A stretch of 11,271 bases of DNA from Acetatifactor sp. GTDB lineage: Bacteria; Bacillota; Clostridia; Lachnospirales; Lachnospiraceae. The notes below the pieces were generated by a model. That model was not told where the DNA came from. It did not search any database and worked only from the letters and a program-made list of their open reading frames with translations. Within the stretch, counting starts at the first letter, position 1, and each line of letters opens with the position of its first letter. The stretch lies in NCBI GenBank assembly GCA_016303085.1, contig JAEDMI010000069.1:1-11271 (forward strand), read 5' to 3'. Shown here piece by piece: positions 1 through 6,613 of the stretch. The position numbers and the translations under genes were made by a program.

Positions 1-978
1 GGGTCCTTTTCAATATACTGTCTGTATTCGTCAAGGGTTGTGGCACCGATACAATGCAGCTCGCCTCTTGCCAGCATGGGTTTCAGCATGTTGCCTGCAT
101 CCAGCGCTCCGTCGGTCTTTCCGGCGCCGACAATAGTATGCAACTCATCTATGAAAAGGATAATCTGTCCGTCGCTGTTCTTTACATCATCCAGCACAGC
201 CTTCAGACGCTCCTCGAACTCGCCCCTGTACTTGGCACCTGCCACCAGCGCACCCATATCCAGAGCAAAAATCTTTTTGTCCTTCAACCCCTGAGGCACA
301 TCACCGCGGACAATACGCTGAGCCAGCCCTTCCACAACGGCGGTCTTGCCCACGCCGGGTTCGCCGATGAGAACAGGATTATTCTTAGTCTTTCGGGAAA
401 GAATCCGAATGACATTACGAATCTCACTGTCTCTGCCGATTACCGGGTCCAGCTTCTGGTTTCTCGCCTTCTCCACCAAATCCTGCCCATACTTCTCCAG
501 AGTATCGTAGGTAGCCTCCGGATTGTCGCTGGTGACACGCTGATTGCCCCGCACGGTAGAAAGCGCCTGTAAAAAGCGCTCACGGGTAATTCCGTACTCC
601 TTCCATATCTGTGCAATCTCCCGGTTGGGATACTTTATCATTGCCAGGAAGAGATGCTCTACGGACACATACTCGTCCCCCAGCTGCTTTGCCTCATCCT
701 CTGCGGATATGAGCACCTTATTCAGCTGTTCTCCCACATAAACCTTGCCGCCCTGAACCTTGGTGCGCTTTGCCAATGCCTGTTCCGCACGGTTTACAAA
801 GTGCTCCTTCTGAATTTCCATCTTCTCTATCAATTTCAGAATCAGGCTGTCCTCCAGAGTCAGCAGACTGTACAGCAGATGCTCCTGCTCAATCTCCTGA
901 TTGCCGTACTCGTAGGCCAATCTCTCGCAGCCTTCCACAGCCTGCATGGACTTTTGGGTAAATTTTTGAATATTCATA
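1..978 (-). CDS. clpB: ATP-dependent disaggregase ClpB, N-terminal part (cut by left window edge)
   Basis: This is the first 326 codons of a Hsp100/ClpB chaperone, which in the cytoplasm threads aggregated proteins through a hexameric ring, usually together with DnaK. Residues 1-145 form the Clp N domain (two Clp repeats). Residues 160-326 are the start of the first AAA+ module: Walker A GEPGVGKT (205-212), the pore-loop segment GAKYRGEFEER (247-257), Walker B ILFIDE (273-278), and the sensor-1 region CIGATTLDEYR (309-319). The ATG at 976-978 is preceded by AGGAGG (987-992) with 8 nt spacing, which fixes the start. The middle domain and second AAA+ module lie outside the window. The N domain and linker fit ClpB better than ClpC, and no McsA/McsB or CtsR gene is adjacent. 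I see no CIRCE element or CtsR heptad repeat upstream, so heat regulation is not evident from sequence. Confidence 0.95.
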
Positions 979-1024
979 TGCTTTACCTCCTATTTGCCTT
1001 ACATTGTTTCCTTGTTCTATAAGT

Positions 1025-1052
1025 AATATAACACTATTCGGGCAAAAATCAA
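1025..1052 (-). promoter_or_regulatory. Predicted sigma-A promoter of clpB
   Basis: Read on the minus strand, a -35 of TTGATT (1047-1052) and a -10 of TATATT (1025-1030) are separated by 16 bp. A TG one base before the -10 makes it an extended -10 promoter. It sits 46 bp upstream of the clpB start in the short gap after the OmpA-like gene. I find no convincing terminator between that gene and this promoter, so read-through into clpB remains possible. Confidence 0.6.
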
Positions 1053-1092
1053 GAAGGAAAGTATAAAGTTTTTATGAAACATACCGGATTTT

Positions 1093-2016
1093 TTACTCCT
1101 GCTCCAAAATTGCCGCTATTTTTTCAATCATTTCGTCTTCCTTCAGGCGGAATTTGATTTCCACACGGCGGGAAGCCGCCATATCAACCTCCGAGGTATC
1201 ACTGCCGTCCGCCCTTTTTTTGTAAATGGGCATACTGAAGGACTTGCCGTTGACGGTCAGCAGCTGCTGCAGCTGCTCTATCTTCGTCTCGCTGAGACCG
1301 TTTTGTGTATCCAGGCAGAAATTTGCCACTGCTCTTGCTCTGTCGTAGGACAAATCCATATTAAGTTTATAGCTGCCGTGGGTGTCCGTGTGACCCTCAA
1401 TGATAATTTCAGCAATATAATCCCTGAAGCGTTCCTGCAACAGTACATCCAGGTACTTTGGAATAATCTCCTTCAAGCTTTCCTTACTGTCTGCGGTAAG
1501 AGTGGAACTGTTGTAGCTGAACAGCACATCCGAAGAAAAGGTGATGGAACCTGTCTGAGCATCTACCTTCATGCTGGAATTATCAAAGGTATCCTGCAGA
1601 GCTCCGATAATGTCTGTCCGGATTCCCACAATATCCTGCAGTTCATTCTTGGTGGTGGTCAGTTCCTGTCTGGCGTTTTCAATCTCCAGATAAGCATTGT
1701 TCAGTTCCTCCTGGGTCAATGCCGCCTGGGCATAGGCCACCTGCAGTTCTGCCAGAGATGCTGCCAGTTCCTCATTGGACTTTTCTATCTCTATCTTGGA
1801 ATTCTCCAAATCCGCTATGGCAGAGTTGAGCTTTGTCTGAGCTGCACTCAGTTCCAGTCTGGTATTATCCAGGTCGGTGGTCTTCTGTTTGTAAATTGCA
1901 AGGGTTATGGCTATAATCAGAACAAAAATCAGCAGCAGCGCCGCCATCATGTCAGAGTAAGACTGCCAGTAACTGTGTTCAGAAAAAGCCTCCCTGTTCC
2001 TCTGTTTATTCTTCAT
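1093..2016 (-). CDS. OmpA/MotB-like stator protein with long coiled coil (ZorB-like)
   Basis: A 307-residue membrane protein built like the anchoring half of an ion-driven motor. Residues 1-20 are cytoplasmic, one membrane helix spans about 21-42, and Asp22 sits near its start in the SDMMAALLLIF motif. That is the position of the ion-carrying Asp of MotB, ExbD and ZorB. Residues about 44-130 are a continuous Glu/Leu/Ala-rich coiled coil. Residues about 158-292 form an OmpA-like peptidoglycan-binding domain, with GHTDTHGSYKLN (208-219), LSYDRARAV and a closing ASRRVEIKF; Asp211 and the Arg283/284 pair are the expected diaminopimelate contacts. The ATG overlaps the end of the upstream channel gene by 11 nt and has GAGGAG 5 nt ahead, implying translational coupling. 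The coiled coil is far longer than in flagellar MotB and no flagellar genes are nearby. The family is secure; the function of the complex is not known from sequence. Confidence 0.85.
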   Translation of the reverse strand: MKNKQRNREAFSEHSYWQSYSDMMAALLLIFVLIIAITLAIYKQKTTDLDNTRLELSAAQTKLNSAIADLENSKIEIEKSNEELAASLAELQVAYAQAALTQEELNNAYLEIENARQELTTTKNELQDIVGIRTDIIGALQDTFDNSSMKVDAQTGSITFSSDVLFSYNSSTLTADSKESLKEIIPKYLDVLLQERFRDYIAEIIIEGHTDTHGSYKLNMDLSYDRARAVANFCLDTQNGLSETKIEQLQQLLTVNGKSFSMPIYKKRADGSDTSEVDMAASRRVEIKFRLKEDEMIEKIAAILEQE

Positions 2017-3169
2017 ACAGGCTCCTCATCCGGTCAAAAGCATACAGCTGATTGCTGATTTCATCGCTCATCTCATCGCAGGCCTTCGACAGCCTCTCTT
2101 TCTGTTCCCTCAATTCCCCCGCAAACTTTTCCTGCCTTTCCATAACCTCTGCAAGGGCTGACTGTACATTGCGGTTTACCTCCACCAGCGCCGTCACAGC
2201 CTCGATCAGCTCTTTGGCATTCTCCGCACTGACAATCTGGGCATCTCCCGCCGACTTTAAGGTATTTCCCAGCTTCTGAAAGTCCGCGCCGAGACTTACC
2301 TGCATCCTGTCGCTGAACTTGTCCACAATCCGCTCCACCGCTGCAGTCTGTTCCAGGGCATTTCCCTTCATCAAATCAAGCATCTGTTTCAGCGCATTGG
2401 ACATACCTGCCTGATATACCACCATCGCCGCAGAGTTTTCATCCTCCTTCGCCGCTACGGGCTGAGCCGTCTGGCGAAACACATTTAGGAAATTCTCCAG
2501 CTTATCATAGGCATCGGACATGATACTGCGGTACACAAAGTTGAACACCAGTGAGAAAAGAATACCGTACACTGAAGTATGAAATGCTACCTTCATGCCG
2601 GAAAGCAGAGGCCCCACATTGTCCGAAATGGTATAGATGTCATCTCCGTTGAAAGACCCCAATCCCATGGAAAGTCCCAGAAAGGTTCCCAGAATTCCCA
2701 GTCCCGTCATGGTTCCGGAAATGCCGGAGTTAAAGAAATTCATGCCCACTCTGTCAAGCAAGTTCTCATTGATATATTCCTCCAACTCGCAGGAAGCTAC
2801 CACACCGCGCCTGGTACTGTGGCTTTTCACACGCATGCGGTATTTGTTGAAGGAAGCCCTCAACTCGTCATTTTCAAAGACATCCTTGCGGTCCCGATAG
2901 TTGGCCCAGAGATTCTTGCCGCCCCCATCCCTGTATTCCTTCTGCAGTTTCAGGGAAAAATCCGTCAGTTCGTCGGTTACCCGGTTCAATCTGCCGAAGC
3001 TGATAAAAGATATAATAAACAGTATACCAATGACGGCAAGAAAGCCCAAATTTATGGCGAGATTTACAAAGGAGGTCTGTTCTCCCGTAAACACGCCGTT
3101 CACATACAAAACAAAAGCCACAACCATGGCATACAGCAGGAATAGTACATAATACAGTCTGTTTTTCAT
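2006..3169 (-). CDS. MotA/TolQ/ExbB-family proton-channel protein (ZorA-like)
   Basis: A 387-residue integral membrane protein, the likely channel subunit for the OmpA-like protein encoded just after it. Four membrane segments are visible: about 6-24, 38-59, 148-172 and 187-213. A cytoplasmic loop lies between the second and third. The family signature is in the last two: TGLGILGTFLGLSMGL (155-170), and the helix GMKVAFHTSVYGILFSLVFN with its small and polar residues. Residues about 215-387 are a cytoplasmic helical tail rich in Gln, Glu, Lys and Ala, probably coiled coil. AGGAG sits 5 nt before the ATG at 3167-3169. Paired with a single-helix OmpA partner, this resembles ZorA of Zorya defence systems more than flagellar MotA, but the tail is short and no ZorC, ZorD or ZorE gene adjoins. 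A TolQ or ExbB role is unlikely if the host is monoderm. Confidence 0.83.
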   Translation of the reverse strand: MKNRLYYVLFLLYAMVVAFVLYVNGVFTGEQTSFVNLAINLGFLAVIGILFIISFISFGRLNRVTDELTDFSLKLQKEYRDGGGKNLWANYRDRKDVFENDELRASFNKYRMRVKSHSTRRGVVASCELEEYINENLLDRVGMNFFNSGISGTMTGLGILGTFLGLSMGLGSFNGDDIYTISDNVGPLLSGMKVAFHTSVYGILFSLVFNFVYRSIMSDAYDKLENFLNVFRQTAQPVAAKEDENSAAMVVYQAGMSNALKQMLDLMKGNALEQTAAVERIVDKFSDRMQVSLGADFQKLGNTLKSAGDAQIVSAENAKELIEAVTALVEVNRNVQSALAEVMERQEKFAGELREQKERLSKACDEMSDEISNQLYAFDRMRSLYEE

Positions 3170-3183
3170 CTGTTCTCCTATCC

Positions 3184-3232
3184 CGTGCCGTAAGCTATGT
3201 CTGCGGCTTTTCTTCTGTAATATTCCGGCACG
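3184..3232 (-). repeat. 7-bp inverted repeat in the leader of the MotA/OmpA-like operon
   Basis: CGTGCCG (3184-3190) and CGGCACG (3226-3232) are exact inverted copies separated by 35 nt, between the predicted transcription start and the ribosome binding site. A smaller GCCG/CGGC pairing also exists inside. It could be a regulator site or an RNA stem, but it is too short to be sure it is not chance. Confidence 0.25.
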
Positions 3233-3252
3233 TCTTATTCTTTGCAGTTTAC

Positions 3253-3282
3253 TTCATAAACGTACCATATTTTTTCTGACAA
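3253..3282 (-). promoter_or_regulatory. Predicted promoter of the MotA/OmpA-like operon
   Basis: On the minus strand, TTGTCA (3277-3282) and TATGAA (3253-3258) are separated by 18 bp. The -35 is near consensus and the -10 matches four of six positions. This gives a 5' leader of about 75 nt before the channel gene. No strong terminator for copA is visible between 3283 and 3303, so some read-through from the copper operon could occur. Confidence 0.45.
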
Positions 3283-3303
3283 CTCAATAATTCTAAAGAA
3301 ATC

Positions 3304-6138
3304 TTAAACTATATTTTTCACCTCGTACCCCGCCTCGGTGACAGCGGCAGTCAGGGCATCGTCACTGACCTCTGCCGACAGTTCCACAGTCGCTGTCTTT
3401 GCCTCCAGATTCATGTTCACTGTGCTTACGCCCTCAACGGCCTCCAAAGCTTTCTGTACTCTGCCGGTGCAGTGCCCGCACATCATTCCTTCAATTGTCA
3501 TCACCTTTGTCATTTTCTTTTCCTCTCTTTCTTCCCTTGCACCTTCTGCTGCTTCCCGTGTCTCCGTTCTCCGCTTCACCACCGCCTTGAATCCGCTCTT
3601 GAAGCCTCTCAGCCGCAGGGCGTTGCCTACCACAAAGATGCTGCTTAAACTCATGGCAGCCGCACCGAACATAGGACTCAGCCGCAGATGAAGAATGGGA
3701 TACCACACTCCTGCTGCCAGGGGGATACCGATGGCATTGTAAAAAAAGGCCCAGAATAGGTTCTGCTTGATATTGCGGATGACCTCCCGGCTTAAGCGCA
3801 CTGCGGTCACCGCGTCCCGCAGATCACTCTTCATCAGAACAATGTCTGCGCTCTCTATGGCGATGTCCGTTCCGGCTCCGATTGCCATGCCCACATCCGC
3901 CGCTGCCAGCGCGGGCGCATCATTGATGCCGTCCCCAATCATTGCGACCTTTCTGCCCGCCGCTTTCAGCTCGCTGATTTTCCTTTCCTTGTCCTGAGGC
4001 AGTACCTCCGCCACCACTTCTTCAATGCCCAACTGCTGTCTGACAGCCTCTGCGGTCTTTCGGTTATCCCCGGTAAGCATCACAACGCGAATTCCCATCT
4101 GTTTAAATTTTTGAACTGCAAGATAGGAACCGGATTTGATTTCATCCGCCACCTGGATGCTGCCCAGAAATCTTCCCTCCTCCGCCACAAGCAGCAGGGT
4201 CATGCCCTCTTCTGCGATTTTTTCCAAGCTCTGTGCCACCATGGGTTCAAGCGCAATGCCGTTTTCCTCCAGGTATGCCCGGTTACCCACAAAATACCGG
4301 GTACCCGCCTTCGCTCCGGCTTCCTCTCTGTCCCAAAGTTTTCTCTCTGAAACGCTGAAGGACTTCACGACCTTCGTGCCGTCCTCCTTTTTCCCCGCCA
4401 CAAACACGGAAGTGGGGCCGTCGACAGGCTGTATCACAGGGCGGGGCACAATATCCTCCGCCAGCACACCCTCCACACCTCTGCCGAACACCGCCTTGAA
4501 ATCCCGGATTTCCGGAATGTCCAGTTTCTCTCGCTCTGCGTATTCCACAACAGCCTCCGCCAAAGGATGCTCGCTCTTTTTCTCCAAGGCAGCGGCAATC
4601 TGCACCATAGTCTCCAGCGACATGTCCTGCACATTGCAACCTGTGCCCATGACGCACAGGTTTCCCGAAGTGATGGTTCCCGTCTTATCCAAAACCACCG
4701 TATCAATTTCCTTGGTACGCTGCAATGCCTCCCCGGATTTAATCAAAATACCGTGGTTCGCTCCCACGCCTGTTCCCACCATGATTGCCACAGGAGTTGC
4801 CAGTCCGAGAGCACAGGGGCAGGATATCACCAGCACCGCAATGGCAGAGGAGATGGCAAACTCTGCCCCGGCTCCCGCAAGCAGCCATGCCGCCAGAGTC
4901 ACCAATGCAATACAGATAACCACCGGCACAAATATCCCGGCTACCTTATCCGCAAGCTGTGCAATGGGCGCTTTGCTGCCTCCTGCCTCCTCCACCAGAC
5001 GGATAATCTGTGACAGGGTGGTGTCCTCTCCCACACGGTCTGCCCTGCATTTTAAAAAGCCCGCCTTATTCATCGTGGCGGAGATTACCTTGTCGCCACT
5101 CTGTTTTTCCACAGGAATGCTCTCCCCGGTAATAGCAGCCTCGTCCACACTTGAGGTTCCCTCCAGCACGGTTCCGTCCGCAGGCACCAGACTGCCCGGC
5201 TTCACAAGGAAAATGTCTCCGCTCTGCAAGTCTTCCGTTGGAATTTCCCGCTCATGACCTTCCTCGTCCACCACAATAGCCAGTTTTGGGGATAAATCCA
5301 TCAGCTTTTTGATAGCCTCGCTTGTCTTTCCCTTGGAACGGTTTTCCAGATATTTGCCTACGGTTATCAGAGTGAGAATCATCCCCGCCGACTCAAAGTA
5401 TAAATCATGGGAATACTGCTCCACCACTGCCATATTTCCATGTCCCAGCCCATAGCTGATACGGTACATGGCAAAAATGCCGTAGCCGATGGCTGCGGAG
5501 GCTCCCAGCGCAATGAGGCTGTCCATGTTGGGTGACAACTGCCTTAAAGTCCTGAATCCCACGGAGAAAAACTTCCGGTTCATATACAGGATGGGTAGCA
5601 GCAGAATAAACTGTGTCAGGGCAAATGTCATGGCATTTTCATCCCCGTGAAGGTAACGGTGCACAAAATGGGGAATGGGTAGACCGAACCATTCGTTATA
5701 CATATGGTACATTGCCACATACATTAACGGAATCAGAAAACCTACAGAGATGCCCAGCCGCCATCTCATAGTCCTTGCTTCCTCCTTGTTTTTCCGCTGC
5801 AGTTCGTCCCTGCTTTTCTGTCTGCTGCCAAGTCCCTGCCCAGTGCGACAGCTTTGTCCTACCCCCTGGCCACCTGAATTCTCCTGACAGCTGTCCTTCT
5901 GACCAGCTTTCCCATGAGTCCCACCTACAATCAAAGTTGCAGCGTATCCTGCTTCTTCAACCGCTCTTTCAATCTCTTCACCGCCAAGCCTTGTCTCGTC
6001 GTATTCAATTTCCATTGTCTCCGTCAGCAAATTGACAGAGAGCCGCTCCACAGCTTCCAGCTTATTCACTGCCTTCTCCACATGGGCGGAGCAGGCCGAG
6101 CAGGTCATGCCCGATATATGATATCTTTCTTTTTTCAT
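3304..6138 (-). CDS. copA: Cu(I)-exporting P1B-type ATPase CopA with N- and C-terminal HMA domains
   Basis: A 944-residue plasma-membrane pump that exports Cu(I) using ATP. Order of parts: HMA domain with MTCSAC (Cys13, Cys16); Gly/Gln-rich linker about 75-118; four membrane helices between about 125 and 265; actuator domain with TGE (337-339); helix six with the copper site CPC (440-442); phosphorylation motif DKTGT with Asp484; ATP-binding HP (524-525); hinge GDGINDAP (735-742); last two helices with YN (800-801) and MSLSS (829-833), the set expected of Cu(I) pumps; a charged linker; and a second HMA domain (about 876-944) with CGHC (887-890). I chose the ATG at 6136-6138 because GAGGAG lies 6 nt upstream; an in-frame ATG eight codons earlier (6160-6162) has no such site. 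The gene follows csoR by 33 nt and is surely co-regulated by copper. The nucleotide-binding region carries an unusual insertion (see findings). Confidence 0.95.
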   Translation of the reverse strand: MKKERYHISGMTCSACSAHVEKAVNKLEAVERLSVNLLTETMEIEYDETRLGGEEIERAVEEAGYAATLIVGGTHGKAGQKDSCQENSGGQGVGQSCRTGQGLGSRQKSRDELQRKNKEEARTMRWRLGISVGFLIPLMYVAMYHMYNEWFGLPIPHFVHRYLHGDENAMTFALTQFILLLPILYMNRKFFSVGFRTLRQLSPNMDSLIALGASAAIGYGIFAMYRISYGLGHGNMAVVEQYSHDLYFESAGMILTLITVGKYLENRSKGKTSEAIKKLMDLSPKLAIVVDEEGHEREIPTEDLQSGDIFLVKPGSLVPADGTVLEGTSSVDEAAITGESIPVEKQSGDKVISATMNKAGFLKCRADRVGEDTTLSQIIRLVEEAGGSKAPIAQLADKVAGIFVPVVICIALVTLAAWLLAGAGAEFAISSAIAVLVISCPCALGLATPVAIMVGTGVGANHGILIKSGEALQRTKEIDTVVLDKTGTITSGNLCVMGTGCNVQDMSLETMVQIAAALEKKSEHPLAEAVVEYAEREKLDIPEIRDFKAVFGRGVEGVLAEDIVPRPVIQPVDGPTSVFVAGKKEDGTKVVKSFSVSERKLWDREEAGAKAGTRYFVGNRAYLEENGIALEPMVAQSLEKIAEEGMTLLLVAEEGRFLGSIQVADEIKSGSYLAVQKFKQMGIRVVMLTGDNRKTAEAVRQQLGIEEVVAEVLPQDKERKISELKAAGRKVAMIGDGINDAPALAAADVGMAIGAGTDIAIESADIVLMKSDLRDAVTAVRLSREVIRNIKQNLFWAFFYNAIGIPLAAGVWYPILHLRLSPMFGAAAMSLSSIFVVGNALRLRGFKSGFKAVVKRRTETREAAEGAREEREEKKMTKVMTIEGMMCGHCTGRVQKALEAVEGVSTVNMNLEAKTATVELSAEVSDDALTAAVTEAGYEVKNIV

Positions 6139-6144
6139 CGAACG

Positions 6145-6150
6145 CTCCTC
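6145..6150 (-). promoter_or_regulatory. Ribosome binding site deciding the copA start
   Basis: GAGGAG on the minus strand lies 6 nt before the ATG at 6136-6138. It falls inside the eight-codon extension that an upstream ATG would add. This favours the shorter protein, which also begins directly at the HMA domain as in other family members. Confidence 0.75.
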
Positions 6151-6171
6151 ACCTTCCACCATTTTTCAGCA

Positions 6172-6510
6172 TCACTTAAGCTTCTTAACCAGTTCCACCG
6201 CTTCATCCACTACCGCGGTATTCCCTTTCTGAATCTCCTCCACCACACAGGTCTCCATATGTTCCTGCAGCACCAGATACCCGAAAGCCTGCAGTGCGCT
6301 CTCCACCGCTGCCACCTGAGTCAGAACGTCACCGCAATACCGGTTCTCGTCCAACATTTTTCCGATACCGTTCAGTTGTCCCACCATGCGGCTCAATCGA
6401 TTTTTCAGTTGTTTCAATTCCTTCTCGTCTCTGGGAGTGGTTTTTTTATGGCAACAGCACACTGATTTCTCCGTCTGTGTGCCTGCTTTTCTTGTATTAT
6501 CCCCATCCAT
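6172..6510 (-). CDS. csoR: Copper-sensing transcriptional repressor CsoR
   Basis: A 112-residue all-helical DUF156 repressor. Apo-CsoR binds its operator and Cu(I) binding releases it. The Cu(I) ligands of CsoR are present with exact family spacing: Cys59, His84 and Cys88 (25 and 4 residues apart), and Tyr58 sits before the first Cys as in the Mycobacterium tuberculosis protein. This distinguishes it from the FrmR (formaldehyde) and RcnR (nickel/cobalt) branches. An N-terminal extension of about 25 residues carries Cys18-Cys19-Cys20-His21, possibly extra metal ligands; similar Cys/His-rich tails occur in other Firmicute CsoRs. The core starts at about DEKELKQLKNRLSRMVGQLNGI. The start ATG has AGGA 10 nt upstream. 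It is the first gene of a csoR-copA operon and is preceded by two CsoR-type operators, so it probably represses itself. Confidence 0.93.
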   Translation of the reverse strand: MDGDNTRKAGTQTEKSVCCCHKKTTPRDEKELKQLKNRLSRMVGQLNGIGKMLDENRYCGDVLTQVAAVESALQAFGYLVLQEHMETCVVEEIQKGNTAVVDEAVELVKKLK

Positions 6511-6543
6511 CGGTCTTCTATCCTTCCTTTCTGCACGCCAAAA

Positions 6544-6560
6544 ATACCCCCATGGGGTAT
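6544..6560. promoter_or_regulatory. CsoR operator, promoter-distal copy
   Basis: ATACCCCCATGGGGTAT is a GC-rich pseudo-palindrome flanked by AT, the form known for CsoR operators (TACCC...GGGTA). It lies about 10-27 nt downstream of the predicted csoR transcription start. Its centre is 38 bp from the second copy and it is nearly the reverse complement of that copy. Confidence 0.85.
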
Positions 6561-6576
6561 ACTATTCGCAAGAAGA

Positions 6577-6605
6577 ATAATATACCCCACGGGGGTATTT
6601 GTCAA
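6577..6605 (-). promoter_or_regulatory. Promoter of the csoR-copA operon
   Basis: On the minus strand a perfect -35 TTGACA (6600-6605) and a -10 TATTAT (6577-6582, five of six) are spaced by the optimal 17 bp. The predicted start of transcription is near 6570. The -35 begins only 8 nt after the metY stop codon, so the copper promoter is squeezed directly against the end of the upstream gene. Confidence 0.82.
6582..6598. promoter_or_regulatory. CsoR operator inside the csoR promoter spacer
   Basis: ATACCCCACGGGGGTAT fills almost the whole spacer between the -35 and -10 of the csoR promoter, so bound CsoR should exclude RNA polymerase. It differs from the reverse complement of the other copy at a single base. 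Confidence 0.87.
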
Positions 6606-6613
6606 GTATTCTG

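Larger units (their letters stand above)
6540..6600 (-). terminator. Putative hairpin terminator of metY made from the CsoR operator palindrome
   Basis: In a minus-strand transcript reading out of metY, bases 6575-6600 pair with 6542-6567 into a 26-bp stem with a 7-nt loop (6568-6574). Two positions that are A/C mismatches on the plus strand are G-U pairs in this RNA, so the stem is uninterrupted. The 3' arm ends in a U-tract (five U at 6540-6544, overlapping the base of the stem). A transcript started at the csoR promoter begins near the loop and lacks the 5' arm, so it would escape. The stem is longer than a usual terminator, and the terminator role is inference. Confidence 0.5.

Noticed and set aside
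54..572. Plus-strand open frame of 172 codons at the left edge
   Set aside because: It lies opposite clpB, whose Walker motifs and ribosome binding site are clear.
979..1092. CIRCE or CtsR operator upstream of clpB
   Set aside because: Neither the TTAGCACTC/GAGTGCTAA inverted repeat nor the GGTCAAA-type heptad repeat is present.
1303..2058. Plus-strand open frame of 251 codons opposite the OmpA-like gene
   Set aside because: Antisense shadow of a well-supported gene; no recognisable domain and no ribosome binding site.
2006..3169. Complete Zorya defence system
   Set aside because: Only the motor pair is present. The flanking genes are clpB and copA, with no ZorC, ZorD or ZorE-like gene in the window, so the defence label is not supported.
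4136..5257. Long plus-strand open frame of 373 codons opposite copA
   Set aside because: It is the antisense shadow of copA; the translation is Ser/Pro/Ala-rich, matches no family and lacks a ribosome binding site, while copA is unmistakable.
6541..6600. Transposon end or CRISPR-like repeat suggested by the strong palindrome
   Set aside because: The sequence matches paired CsoR operators around the csoR promoter; no transposase or repeat array is associated.
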